50,178 nucleotides of DNA from an uncultured Anaerobiospirillum sp. Its GTDB lineage: Bacteria > Pseudomonadota > Gammaproteobacteria > Enterobacterales > Succinivibrionaceae. Location of the stretch: contig CALXNA010000024.1 in NCBI GenBank assembly GCA_944389615.1, positions 1 through 50,178 on the forward strand, in the 5' to 3' direction. Below the pieces are notes generated by a model. That model did no database searches, had not been told where the DNA came from, and saw nothing but the letters and a program-made list of their open reading frames with translations. Shown piece by piece: positions 41,444 through 50,178 of this stretch; within the stretch, counting starts at the first letter, position 1, and the number at the start of each line of letters is the position of its first letter. The position numbers and the translations under genes were made by a program.

Positions 41444-41899
41444 TTAGTCACCTAACTGCTTTTCCTTGATCTCAGCTAAGGACTTGCAATCGACGCACAG
41501 GTCGGCCGTAGGACGGGCCTCGAGGCGCTTGATGCCGATCTCGACGCCGCACTGCTCGCAGTAGCCGAAGTCGTCGTTATCGAGCTTTTGCAGGGTCTTC
41601 TCGATCTTCTTGATGAGCTTACGCTCGCGGTCGCGGGCGCGCAGCTCTAAGGCAAACTCTTCTTCTTGGGAGGCACGATCGACGGGATCTGGGAAGTTGG
41701 CGGCCTCACTCTTCATGTGGCCGACCGTGCGATCAACCTCCGAGCGTAACTGATCACGCCATGCCGTGAGGATCTTACGGAAGTGCTCTTTTTGCGCTTC
41801 ATTCATGTACTCCTCACCGGGCTTCTCTTGGTACGGCTGTACGCCTGCGATGGCTAAAGGGCCCATCGACTCTAAGTTATCATGGGTATTGTTGCTCAT
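41444..41899 (-). CDS. dksA: RNA polymerase-binding transcription factor DksA
   Basis: Acts with ppGpp in the RNA polymerase secondary channel to drive the stringent response. 151 residues, equal to E. coli. The coiled-coil tip acidic motif is in [14 protein letters not shown] (D-x-x-D-x-A), and the four-Cys zinc finger is CEQCGVEIG ... [21 protein letters not shown] before the ATG supplies the ribosome binding site. First gene of the minus-strand dksA-gluQ unit. Confidence 0.97.
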   Translation of the reverse strand: MSNNTHDNLESMGPLAIAGVQPYQEKPGEEYMNEAQKEHFRKILTAWRDQLRSEVDRTVGHMKSEAANFPDPVDRASQEEEFALELRARDRERKLIKKIEKTLQKLDNDDFGYCEQCGVEIGIKRLEARPTADLCVDCKSLAEIKEKQLGD

Positions 41900-42626
41900 C
41901 TGTCCTCGGCCTTGCTTTGGTTAAAGCAGCTGCCGCCTCCTGTTTGTATGCTCCAAGCTATAAAAAATCTAGTTGAGGTGAGCAGGATTTTCTTATAGCG
42001 CCTTGACTGAGTCGCCCCAGCCGAAACAAAACTGGTTGCGGTGGGCGCCGCCGCTGCTGACGCAGCTGACGCCGCACTGTCCTGCGCGTTAGCGCAGACT
42101 GACGTGCCGGAGCGCGCCTTCTTGATCTTCGCTAGCACTACGCTGTGAGGCTCCAGCCCAATCAGTCAGTTTGCGGTGCAAGCACAAAGTTGATCCCTAT
42201 TTTTGAGGCACGCATTATCCTGAAAACTGATATGCGGCGCAAGCTTCACATCATAGTGGTGTGAGAGATCTAGCTTTTTGCACGCCGAAGATCGGCCTTG
42301 GCTCGCAAAACTTGCAAAAAGTTCAGCCCGCAAGGCCCCTTCCCATGCGCCTTGCCGCCGCACGGCCCCGGGCCTTGTCATATCTAGCACCAGCGCACGC
42401 CAGCTCTGCCCTTAATTTGGGCTAAGACCCCTTTGCTATAATGGCCCGCACGGCGGAAGGCCCTGCCGCGCACGGCGGAAGGCACAGCCTTGCACGGCCT
42501 CAGGCCCGGCGCCGCCGTTAGGTATAGCAGGTCTCAGCCCTACGGGAACCTTAGAGGCGGGGCGCGCTCTAAGAGAGGCAGCATAGCTGTCTTTTGTAAA
42601 GTTTTTGTTTGCCACGGGATTAGGGT
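41900..42626. other. Divergent intergenic region between dksA and mrcB
   Basis: No gene supported. It should hold the dksA promoter (minus) and the mrcB promoter (plus). A GCTATAATGG box at 42437-42442 is the best plus-strand -10; downstream are two CGCACGGCGGAAGGC direct copies (near 42448 and 42470) within a ~185-base mrcB leader. An 80-codon minus-strand frame abutting dksA has a composition unlike a protein and is not called. Confidence 0.45.
42437..42442 (+). promoter_or_regulatory. Candidate -10 box for mrcB
   Basis: Exact TATAAT about 185 bases upstream of the mrcB ATG; TTTGGGC lies 14-17 bases upstream as a weak -35. Confidence 0.4.
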
Positions 42627-45600
42627 ATGCACAACGCGCATGACGATCAGTCTGCTAACTCATTGAGTGAACGCCGCGAGCCAACTTTTGGTGCCGCGAC
42701 CCCTAATACCACGGGCAACGCCGCAGGCCTTGGCGCCGCTAACCTCGGTGCCAATAACCTAGGCGCCGCCAACCTCAGCGCCGGGAGCGTCGGCCACTTC
42801 TCGGCCCTCGATGACTTTGACCCGCTCCATCCGGAGGCCACGCCGCAAGTGCCACCGATGCCGCGCCTTGACGCCGAGTCTGCGCCTGCTGCCGTGGCCC
42901 CGCATTCCTCTGCAGCGCAGCATGCCGCGCCTACGGCCGCTCCGCGTGCGCCGTCCGCCGCCTCGCCGCGCGCTCCGCAGCAAATCCAAGCGGCTGCACC
43001 GCGCGCCCCATCGCCTGCAGCTGCCACCCACGCGCAGCAAGCTCAAACGTCCGCTCAGCACAACACCGCTGCGGCGGCACCTCATGCCGCCGTAACGCAG
43101 GCTGAAGCGCACCGACCGCAGGCTTCAGCCTCGTCTGCAGCTGCGCAGGATACTGCGGCTCAGACGGCGTCACGGGCTGCTGCCCCGCAGCAAGCTGCCC
43201 CCGCTTCAATCGCTCCTCAAGCTGCTAAGCCCCAGGACGCGTCTACGGCTGCTAAGTCGGCTGCTAAGTCGGCTGCTCCTGCCTCTGAGCAGCAAGCAGA
43301 TAAGTCAGCTGAGTCAGCTGCGGATAAGGCGGCTGAGGGGGCTGCGGAGCAGGTGGACGCGGCTGGTAAGGATACGGCGGCGGATGAGGCCGCGGCGGGC
43401 GCGGCTGCGGCAGCGGGGGAGCCGGAGGGTAATTTCCTGTATCGCTGGCGCGAGCAGTATCGCGCACGCAAGGCGGCGCAGGCTAAGGAAAAGGCCGACC
43501 GCAAGGCGGGCCTGTTGCCCAAGCGCACCTTGGGACAGAAGATTGTCTATGGGCTTAAGTACTTTACTTCGCTCATGCTCAAGCTCACGGTGGTGGGCTT
43601 GGGATTTGCCGGTCTGCTCTTCATTTACTTTGATGCCATGGTGGTCGACGATTACGAGATCGACGATAAGTGGGTGCTACCGGCGGTGGTGTACTCGCGC
43701 CCGCTGGAGCTCTACCCAGACCAGCGCCTGTCGCTTGACCAAATGGTCTATGAGCTCAACCTGCTGCAATACCGCGAGGTCACGAGCCCGCGTAAGTCGG
43801 GCGAGTACGCGCTCAATCGCGACAATGGGCGCATCGTGCTGATCAAGCGGCCCTTTAGCTTCCCTGACGGCGATGAGCCCAAGATGTCGGTGTTAGTCGA
43901 GTTTGACGACAAGCGCGTCTCGCGTATCGTCAACGCCGATACCATGCAGGATCTGTCCTACCTGCGCATGGATCCGGTGCTGCTTGACCGCATCAACCGG
44001 ATCAATCCGGCCGAAGACCGCATCTTTATCACGCTAGATGAGGTGCCCGATGAGCTCATCACGACCTTGATTGAGGTCGAAGACCGCGCCTACTTCCAGC
44101 ACTTTGGTATCAACCCGCTAGCCATTGCCCGTGCCTTTGTTAAGAACTTGGTGGCCGGGCGCGTGGTCGAGGGCGGTAGCACCATCACCCAACAGCTGGT
44201 CAAGAACTACTTCTTTACCAACGAGCGCAGCTACGAGCGTAAGCTCAAAGAGATCTTCATGGCGATCTCGATGAACCATCGCTACAGTAAGGAGCAGGTG
44301 CTCGAGGCCTATATGAACGAAATCTACTTAGGCCAGAATGGTAATGCGGGTATCTACGGCTTTGGCCTAGCTTCCTACTTCTACTTCGGTGTGCCGGTCT
44401 CCGAGCTCAACCTCGAGCAAATGGCGCTCTTGGTGGGCCTGATCAAGGGCCCATCTTACTATGACCCATGGCGCTACCCAGAGCGTGCCCTTGAGCGGCG
44501 CAATACCGTGCTCGGCGTGCTGCGCAACCGCGGCCATATCAGCGCCGAGAAGTTTGAGGAGCTTGCGGCCAAGCCCATTGAGGTGATCCCGCGCGGCAAG
44601 CTGACTTATCGCAAGACCCCAGCCTTTATGGGCTTAGTTAAGACTGAGATCGGGGAGCGCTTTAAAGAAGAAGAGGAGCGCACCGGTAAGGACTTCTTGT
44701 CCGGTAATGGCATCAAGATTTTCACCTCGCTCGATCCGCAGGCTCAGATTGCGGCCGAAAAGGCGGTAACCCAAGAGATCGCCGCAATTGAAAAGGAGCG
44801 CAAGCTCAAGAACCTGCAGGCGGCGATGCTTGTGTCCTCGTGGCGTACCGGCGAGGTCTCGGCGGTGGTGGGCTCCTCGCAGCCGGACTACGACGGCTAC
44901 AATCGTGCGCTTGACTCGCGCCGTCAGATCGGCTCGCTCATCAAGCCTTTCGTCTATCTGACCGCCTTCCACCAAGGTTATCACTTAGGCTCGATCGTCA
45001 ACGACAGCCCAGTGCAGGTGCAGCTGCCTAACGGCGATGTCTGGGCGCCGCAAAACGATGACAAGCAGTTCCGCGGGCCAATCCGCGTGATCCGCGCCAT
45101 GGCCAGCTCGCTCAACGTCCCAACGGTGCGCATCGGTATGGGCGCCGGTCTTGATAATGTGGTCAAGACCCTGCACGCCGCAGGCTACAAGCACGACGTG
45201 CCGCTCTACCCTTCAATTGTGCTCGGCACGCCAGAGTTCTCGCCGTATGAGCTCAATGCTATGTATGTGGGCATGGCCACCGAGGGCATCTACCGCGATC
45301 TGACCACGCTGCGCACCATCGTCAAGAACGGCGAAATCGTCTACCAGCGTGGCTCCAATCGCGCCCCGCGCAGCCTTGACCCGCGCGATACCTATCTTGC
45401 GATCTACGGCATGACCGAGGCCACGCGCTCGGGCACGGGACGGCGCTTAAGCCAGCTATTCCCGGACGTCACCATTGCCTCGAAGACCGGTACCACCAAC
45501 GACAACCGCGACTCATGGTCGGTAGGCATGGACTCTGACGAAATCACCACGACTTGGGTCGGCTACGATAACAATAAGTCAACTGGCCTCTATGGCTCCA

Positions 45601-46214
45601 GCGGCGCGATGCGCCTCTATGGCGCCTATCTGCAAGAGCGCGGGGTCAACTCCCTCGAGCTCAAGCGCCCGCAGGGCGTCATCTACGTCAACTTCGACCG
45701 TGACGGTAACGTCTTGGCCAACGGCTGTGAGGAGCCGGGCATGGAGCGCTACCCAGCGCGCGAAGATCGCATCCAATACATCCGCCAGTGCAATAACTTC
45801 GGCGAACCGGGCTACCAAGAGTTGCCATACGTCGACCCTAACGCTCAGCAGCTCCAAGAGCAGGCCGCGCAGCAAGCCGCCTCCCAATGGGGCAATGCCC
45901 AAGGCATCTACCAAGGCATCGCACCGCAGACCCGCGGCATGGCGCCATACGGCCAGCCGAACTATAACCAGACTGCCCCAGATGGCCAGCCAAACTACGG
46001 CCAGCCTGCGCCGCATGGTGCGCTCGAGCGCAATGGCTTTATCCCGGCCCAGCCGAATCGCCCGGATATCGATGCGCTGCGGGCGCGCACGGTTGAGGAC
46101 TCCGGGGCGCGCGACTACGATCCGGTGGTGCCTGATGACCGCGCCCAACCGGCCCAAGGCGGGGCCGAGCACCAAGCTGATTCCTTTGAGGATGAGCTGC
46201 TCGGCATCTTCTAA
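42627..46214 (+). CDS. mrcB: Bifunctional class A penicillin-binding protein 1b with extended termini
   Basis: Inner-membrane enzyme that polymerises and crosslinks peptidoglycan. 1195 residues against 844 in E. coli PBP1b. The first ~300 are an Ala/Gln/Pro-rich cytoplasmic stretch starting with ANLGANNLGAANL repeats. A membrane segment (~315-335) leads to a UB2H-like region, the GT51 domain (catalytic Glu in VEVEDRAYFQHFG near 482, GGSTITQQLVKN) and the transpeptidase with S-x-x-K in GSLIKP (near 768), S-x-N in SSLNVP (near 826) and KTGT (near 953). The last ~110 residues are Gln/Pro/Asn-rich with GQPNYNQ-type repeats. The frame is continuous. Upstream of ATG, GGGATTAGGGT is a weak ribosome binding site. 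Confidence 0.93.
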   Translation: MHNAHDDQSANSLSERREPTFGAATPNTTGNAAGLGAANLGANNLGAANLSAGSVGHFSALDDFDPLHPEATPQVPPMPRLDAESAPAAVAPHSSAAQHAAPTAAPRAPSAASPRAPQQIQAAAPRAPSPAAATHAQQAQTSAQHNTAAAAPHAAVTQAEAHRPQASASSAAAQDTAAQTASRAAAPQQAAPASIAPQAAKPQDASTAAKSAAKSAAPASEQQADKSAESAADKAAEGAAEQVDAAGKDTAADEAAAGAAAAAGEPEGNFLYRWREQYRARKAAQAKEKADRKAGLLPKRTLGQKIVYGLKYFTSLMLKLTVVGLGFAGLLFIYFDAMVVDDYEIDDKWVLPAVVYSRPLELYPDQRLSLDQMVYELNLLQYREVTSPRKSGEYALNRDNGRIVLIKRPFSFPDGDEPKMSVLVEFDDKRVSRIVNADTMQDLSYLRMDPVLLDRINRINPAEDRIFITLDEVPDELITTLIEVEDRAYFQHFGINPLAIARAFVKNLVAGRVVEGGSTITQQLVKNYFFTNERSYERKLKEIFMAISMNHRYSKEQVLEAYMNEIYLGQNGNAGIYGFGLASYFYFGVPVSELNLEQMALLVGLIKGPSYYDPWRYPERALERRNTVLGVLRNRGHISAEKFEELAAKPIEVIPRGKLTYRKTPAFMGLVKTEIGERFKEEEERTGKDFLSGNGIKIFTSLDPQAQIAAEKAVTQEIAAIEKERKLKNLQAAMLVSSWRTGEVSAVVGSSQPDYDGYNRALDSRRQIGSLIKPFVYLTAFHQGYHLGSIVNDSPVQVQLPNGDVWAPQNDDKQFRGPIRVIRAMASSLNVPTVRIGMGAGLDNVVKTLHAAGYKHDVPLYPSIVLGTPEFSPYELNAMYVGMATEGIYRDLTTLRTIVKNGEIVYQRGSNRAPRSLDPRDTYLAIYGMTEATRSGTGRRLSQLFPDVTIASKTGTTNDNRDSWSVGMDSDEITTTWVGYDNNKSTGLYGSSGAMRLYGAYLQERGVNSLELKRPQGVIYVNFDRDGNVLANGCEEPGMERYPAREDRIQYIRQCNNFGEPGYQELPYVDPNAQQLQEQAAQQAASQWGNAQGIYQGIAPQTRGMAPYGQPNYNQTAPDGQPNYGQPAPHGALERNGFIPAQPNRPDIDALRARTVEDSGARDYDPVVPDDRAQPAQGGAEHQADSFEDELLGIF

Positions 46215-46258
46215 TGCCGGGAGTGGGCGCAAGGCCTGCGGCGGCCGTAGGCGGAACG

Positions 46259-46615
46259 TTAGGCGTTGATGTTGATGGCGCGCGAACCGTCCGGGCGCGT
46301 CCACGCCTGCGGCGTCTTGCCTTGGAGCATGTAGCTAAAGGCGAGGATGGTGGCGATCACCTCAAAGAGCTCGCGTGGTATCTCCTCGCCCTCTTTGAGG
46401 CATTTGAGCTCTTGGAGCAGGCGCTCATCGCGGTGGATGTAGATGCCCAGCTCGTTGGCCATCGCCACGATGGCGTCGGCCATGGCGCCTTCGCCTTTAG
46501 AGGAGATGACCGGGGCGGCGTCCTTGTCCTCATCGTAGCTGATGCCGACCGCCTCAAGGATGGCACTGCGCTCTTCAGGCTTGCTGTCTTGGTATTGGCT
46601 CTTACGGGCAAACAT
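46259..46615 (-). CDS. FlhB C-terminal-domain-like protein (FhlB/YlqH type)
   Basis: A 118-residue protein equivalent to the cytoplasmic C-terminal domain of the flagellar export switch FlhB. The family pattern is clear: APVISSKGEGAMADAIVAMA, LGIYIHRDERLLQELKCL, EEIPRELFEVIATILAFSY. It lacks the NPTH autocleavage motif and all membrane segments. Such stand-alone proteins are often encoded next to a fliK-like gene, as here, and are thought to substitute for or modulate FlhB in substrate switching. AAGGAGAGCGT precedes the ATG, 12 bases after the fliK-like stop. Confidence 0.87.
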   Translation of the reverse strand: MFARKSQYQDSKPEERSAILEAVGISYDEDKDAAPVISSKGEGAMADAIVAMANELGIYIHRDERLLQELKCLKEGEEIPRELFEVIATILAFSYMLQGKTPQAWTRPDGSRAININA

Positions 46616-46627
46616 ACGCTCTCCTTG

Positions 46628-49600
46628 CTAAGCGCGGGTGGTGAAGTTGGCGCCTTCGTAGCGGAAGTCAGTGCTGACCGGCTCGGCGGCGTGGCTGATG
46701 TGGCCTAAGCGGGCATTGGAGCCCTTGGCTTGCAGCCCCATTTGCGCCAAGTGGCGGTTGAGTTCGGGCATCAGGCTTTGTACCTTTTGCAAGGTCTCAA
46801 GGCGCTCGGCAACAAAGGACATCTGCACTTCTGGGAAGCGCAGCTTAACCTTGACCTCAAGGGCGCCCATATTCTCTAAGTCAAAGTTGAAGTTCAAGTG
46901 CCAGCTCTTGCCGCCATCTTCATCGGTGTGGCGGTGGGCGCTGAGCGAGCCTTCCTTACCGCCGTGATAGAACGGTGGCAGCGGGATGTAGCGCGGTAGC
47001 ACCTGCTCCGGTGGCGTCAGCTGCATCTGCTGCTGCAGGCGCTCGATCTGCCCTAAGGTCTCATCTAAGAGCTGGGCGCTGGTGTGATGGGCCCCGGTAA
47101 GCTCGCTCTTGCTGCCCTCGAGGCCCTTAGCTACTTCCTTGGCTTGGCGCAGTGCGGGCTCAAGCTCGCTTAAGTTATCGCCCAAGGTCGTGCCCTTGCC
47201 CTGCTTCTTTAAGAACTTATCGACGCTGCGGCCAATTTGCTCAAAGCGGATGCACAAGAGCATAAAGGCCCATTGGTGCAGTGCGAGCGCCTGCGACGAG
47301 CTCGGCGAGAGCGGCCCAGTGACAAAGTTCAGCCAATTGCTGACAGTATGTAAGTCCGCGACCGGGTTTTCTAAGGCGGCCAAGAGCTTGCGCGCCTGCT
47401 GCTGCATCGGCTCAGGCAAATTGCTATTGCCCGCCGCTTGTGTCAAGCGCGAGCAGAGCTGGTCAAGCGAGTTTTGGCGCAGCGCCTCTTGGCGCCCTTG
47501 CTCGAGTGCATGCAAGATCTCAGTTTGGGCCTGAACTGGCTCTTGGGCTAAGGCTTGCGCCTCCTCGCGCTTTAAGCCCCCTAAGGCCGAGGCCGCCACC
47601 GAGGCGGTCTGCCCTTGGCTTACTGGCGGCTCAGTCGACGTCGAGCTGCGCCCAAAGAGCGCGGCTAAGCGCCGCAGCAGGCCGCCTTCTTGCGGTGCCT
47701 CGTAGCTGGAGACCACGCTTTGCTCAGGGATCGGGGCATTTTGCCCGGCGCTGACGCCTGCGGCGCCCGCAGTACGCTCATTAGGCACGACGGTGCTGAT
47801 CTCCGGCAGCGGCGCCGTGACGCTAAAGCTTGGCGCCGCCGTTTGCGGCATAGCGCTGACGTTCGGATCGCTGGTCAAGTCAGTATCGGCAATCACGCCT
47901 GAGAGCGGCTGGCTTGCGCGCAGATTAAACTCATCTAAGTCATCAGACGGCACCGTGCGCATGACGTTGCGGATGATTTCATCTTGCAGCGACTCCTCAT
48001 CAAGACCCAAAGGCGCCGTGGCGCTGCCCACATTGACGTTGCCCGCAGCCGCCGTCCCAGCTACCGCGGCTGTGCCCGTGACGGCACCGGCGGCCTTAAC
48101 GCCCGACTCAGTCGTCAGCGGGGTGCCCGGCTGCTGATTGGCAGCTTGCGGAGCGGCCTGATTGATGGCGTTAGTCAAAGTTGGGCTCGTCGGGGCCTGA
48201 GTGGTCTGCGCACTCAGAGCTTGCGCACCGGTGGCGCTAGTAGCTGCCGTAGTGGCGCTGCCCGTGGTGCTGGTGGCAGGCGTGCTGCTGGTAGGGGCGT
48301 TGCTCGCAGGGGTGTTGCTGGCCGGGGCAGGCTCAGGAGTTGGCTGGTTTACGACCGTGGTGGCGAGCTTGGGCGCGGTTAAAGTGGTGGTGGCCGAGGC
48401 AATGGCGGAGCCGACGGCGCGGATGTTGGTGTCACCGACCGTGTTGACTTGGCTTGAGCCCACTGCTTGGTCTTCGCGTACGCGCTGCTGGGTGAGGGTT
48501 AAGGTGTCGTTGGCGACCTTAGCGTGGTGCTCTTTGACCGTTTGGTCGAGCTCAACGCGCTGCTCGGTGCGCTGGCGTGCCTCACTTTGCATCGCCTCAC
48601 GATACAAGCGGTTGAAGTCGCTCGCGGTGCCGACCTTATCGCTGACACCTGGATTTAAGATACTCGAGCCTTGGCTGGCGATAATGGATGGCGCTCCGGT
48701 CACGCTGTTAGGCGCGCTTACGCTCTGCGCCGCTTGCATCGTCGCAAGAGCTTGCTCGGCAGCCGCCTCAGCTTGGTCTTGAGCGAGAGCAAGCTCAGCG
48801 GCCTTGCGCTCTAATTGCTCTTGCTCTTGTTCTTGCTCGGCTAAGAACTGCGCCGCGGTCTTCTCGGCCTGCTCTTTTTCTTGGGCTAAGTCTTGAGCGA
48901 CACGATACTCTTGGGCTTGGGCCGCGAGGTATTCCTTAGTCTGCTTAACATCGGTGGCGCTAGCGTGGCTGACCACCTCTGGGCCTTGCGCCTTGACCTC
49001 GGCGCGAGGAGCACGCTCGGCGACCTGCGGCGCAGTCTCAGCTTCCATGCTCACGGTGCCGGTCGGCTGCTTGCTTGGTACCAAGCCGCTATCAGGTACC
49101 GCACTGTAGTCAAAGTCGGCGCCCACGCTCGGGGCGCTTACCGCATTGGCCCCGGTATTGAGCCGGGCGCTGATGGTCTCGGCGATGGTCGGGGCTACGG
49201 TGCGCATTGGCTGGCGCTCGGTCACCATTTGCTCGAGCTTGCTTAAGGTGCTTAAGACCACCTTTTGGTCAGCTTGCAGCTGCTCGGCATTGGCGCGCTC
49301 GCGCAGCATGTCATTGGTCGGATGCTTAATCTGGGCTTCGTCGTAGTTGCCCGTCTGCATCTGACCATAGAGCCGAGCATAGCGCGCTCCGACGCTATTA
49401 GGCTCTACCGCCATGCGTACCGGCTCGGCCTCACGCGGTGGCTGCGGTGTGCGCGTAATGATGGTATCACCCGAATTAATCGTCAGCGACGCCCGCTCCT
49501 CAGCGGCAGCAGCTGCTTGCACGGCGACCTCGGCCGCGGCCTGTTGTGGTCCGGTGCCTACCACCTGCGGCTCTTGGACACTGGCGGCAGGCGTAACTGT

Positions 49601-50178
49601 TGAGCTGACCTGTGGTTGTTGAGCGGCCTGCGTTTGCTGCGCCGCAGCTTGCGCTTGCTCAGCGACTTGGGCTGCAGCCTGCTGTGGGCCCGAGGTTACG
49701 ACTTGTGAGGCCGGAGCGCTCTGAGTCGTGCTCGTCTGGGCCTGTGGTTGTGGTGCAACCTGTGTTTGCTGTGCGGACGCTTGGGCTTGCTCAGTGACTT
49801 GGGCTGCAGCCTGCTGTGGGCCGGAAGTTACGACCTGTGGGGTCGGTGCGTTTTGAGTCGTACCGGTTTGTGGCTGTTGAGTAGCGGCCTGCGTTTGCTG
49901 CGCGGCAGCTTGCGCTTGCTCAGCGACTTGGGCTGCAGCCTGTTGTGGGCCCGAGGTTACGACTTGTGAGGCCGGAGCGCTCTGAGTCGTACCGGTTTGT
50001 GGCTGTTGAGTAGGGATCTGCGTTTGTTGCGCCGCAGCTTGCGCTTGCTCAGCGACTTGAGCGGCAGCCTGTTGTGGGCCGGAAGTTACGACCTGTGGGG
50101 TCGGTGCGTTTTGAGTCGTACCGGTTTGTGGCTGTTGAGTAGGGGCCTGTGTTTGCTGCGCGGCCGCTTGGGCTTGCT
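46628..50178 (-). CDS. FliK-like flagellar hook-length control protein, 5' end outside window
   Basis: At least 1183 codons in one frame that stays open to the right edge, so the start is not visible. The C-terminal domain (last ~150 residues) matches the FliK/Flg_hook type: LNFNFDLENMGALEVKVKLR, EVQMSFVAERLETLQ and LNRHLAQMGLQ. The remainder is Ala/Gln/Thr/Ser-rich low-complexity sequence with helical Glu/Gln-rich segments, which in FliK acts as the molecular ruler. The N-terminal portion here consists of ~43-residue tandem repeats. A GTG at 49564 would be a possible internal start, but the repeats continue upstream in frame. It leads a two-gene unit with the FlhB-like gene. Confidence 0.82.
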   Translation of the reverse strand, partial: QAQAAAQQTQAPTQQPQTGTTQNAPTPQVVTSGPQQAAAQVAEQAQAAAQQTQIPTQQPQTGTTQSAPASQVVTSGPQQAAAQVAEQAQAAAQQTQAATQQPQTGTTQNAPTPQVVTSGPQQAAAQVTEQAQASAQQTQVAPQPQAQTSTTQSAPASQVVTSGPQQAAAQVAEQAQAAAQQTQAAQQPQVSSTVTPAASVQEPQVVGTGPQQAAAEVAVQAAAAAEERASLTINSGDTIITRTPQPPREAEPVRMAVEPNSVGARYARLYGQMQTGNYDEAQIKHPTNDMLRERANAEQLQADQKVVLSTLSKLEQMVTERQPMRTVAPTIAETISARLNTGANAVSAPSVGADFDYSAVPDSGLVPSKQPTGTVSMEAETAPQVAERAPRAEVKAQGPEVVSHASATDVKQTKEYLAAQAQEYRVAQDLAQEKEQAEKTAAQFLAEQEQEQEQLERKAAELALAQDQAEAAAEQALATMQAAQSVSAPNSVTGAPSIIASQGSSILNPGVSDKVGTASDFNRLYREAMQSEARQRTEQRVELDQTVKEHHAKVANDTLTLTQQRVREDQAVGSSQVNTVGDTNIRAVGSAIASATTTLTAPKLATTVVNQPTPEPAPASNTPASNAPTSSTPATSTTGSATTAATSATGAQALSAQTTQAPTSPTLTNAINQAAPQAANQQPGTPLTTESGVKAAGAVTGTAAVAGTAAAGNVNVGSATAPLGLDEESLQDEIIRNVMRTVPSDDLDEFNLRASQPLSGVIADTDLTSDPNVSAMPQTAAPSFSVTAPLPEISTVVPNERTAGAAGVSAGQNAPIPEQSVVSSYEAPQEGGLLRRLAALFGRSSTSTEPPVSQGQTASVAASALGGLKREEAQALAQEPVQAQTEILHALEQGRQEALRQNSLDQLCSRLTQAAGNSNLPEPMQQQARKLLAALENPVADLHTVSNWLNFVTGPLSPSSSQALALHQWAFMLLCIRFEQIGRSVDKFLKKQGKGTTLGDNLSELEPALRQAKEVAKGLEGSKSELTGAHHTSAQLLDETLGQIERLQQQMQLTPPEQVLPRYIPLPPFYHGGKEGSLSAHRHTDEDGGKSWHLNFNFDLENMGALEVKVKLRFPEVQMSFVAERLETLQKVQSLMPELNRHLAQMGLQAKGSNARLGHISHAAEPVSTDFRYEGANFTTRA
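49630..50178 (-). repeat. ~129-132-bp coding tandem repeats
   Basis: On the minus strand the unit encodes GPQQAAAQVAEQAQAAAQQT followed by QPQTGTT and SAPASQVVTS. The marker GTTACGAC recurs on the plus strand at 49695, 49827, 49956 and 50085 (spacing 132, 129, 129), all multiples of three. At least four copies are visible and the array continues past the window edge. Confidence 0.9.

Noticed and set aside
41896..42138. 80-codon minus-strand frame touching dksA
   Set aside because: Low-complexity Ala/Ser stretch in the likely dksA promoter region with no ribosome binding site.
46628..49564. FliK-like gene starting at the GTG at 49564
   Set aside because: The same frame and the same repeat composition continue open to the window edge, so the gene is partial rather than starting here.

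Overview
This window looks like a chromosomal segment of a GC-rich gammaproteobacterium. The evidence is a set of gammaproteobacterial genes and gene orders: ybhGFSR-type export operon, proBA, frsA, uspE, class A PBP1b, and the run dksA-gluQ-pcnB-folK followed by pth and ychF on the same strand. The ahpC gene with an AhpF-like reductase, FrsA and the general gene mix would suit an anaerobic or fermentative member of the Aeromonadales (Succinivibrionaceae-like), but that placement is an inference and was not tested.

Layout. 0.2-5.5 kb: pepD, then a gene-poor stretch with a miniature IS200/IS605-type remnant (left-end hairpin, last 23 codons of tnpB, intact-looking omega-RNA/right end), a small lipoprotein, an orphan transposase-N-terminus-like gene and a truncated ketoacyl-ACP synthase III. 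5.5-16 kb, all on the minus strand: ybhG-F-S-R-like ABC exporter, an AEC-family carrier, uspE, murJ with an unusual Ala/Pro/Gln-rich N-terminal extension, and a ZIP metal transporter. 16.4-24 kb, mostly plus strand: ahpC with a domain-permuted AhpF-like reductase, a small secreted Tyr/Asn/Gly-rich protein (minus), frsA and proBA.

24-33.7 kb is the accessory island. It holds a 1757-codon single-chain restriction-modification enzyme (type ISP architecture: PD-(D/E)XK nuclease, SF2 helicase, N6-adenine methylase, target recognition region). A G9 run sits inside the nuclease domain, and both one-base shifts lead to a stop codon within ten codons, so this looks like a phase-variable ON/OFF switch. 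Downstream, a minus-strand gene for an 848-residue protein with a papain-like (Tox-PL type) Cys-His-Asp core is bracketed by two direct repeats of about 0.5 kb. Each repeat carries the 3' end of the restriction-modification gene, a shared terminator hairpin and a paired TGTGATATCAC palindrome. Upstream of the papain-fold gene lies a G9-TATTA-C10 inverted homopolymer. This island is the best candidate for an undescribed system.

33.7-50.2 kb: a second UspE-like protein and a GNAT acetyltransferase (plus); a four-copy tandem array of about 122 bp, each copy with a GGTCTC/GAGACC hairpin; then the minus-strand housekeeping run ychF, pth, folK, pcnB, gluQ, dksA; mrcB (plus) with a very long low-complexity N-terminus; and a minus-strand flagellar pair, a FliK-like hook-length protein that runs off the right edge and a FlhB C-terminal-domain-like protein.

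Most genes have visible Shine-Dalgarno sequences; where these or homologous lengths argue for an internal start, that start was chosen. All family assignments are by reading motifs; no search was run.
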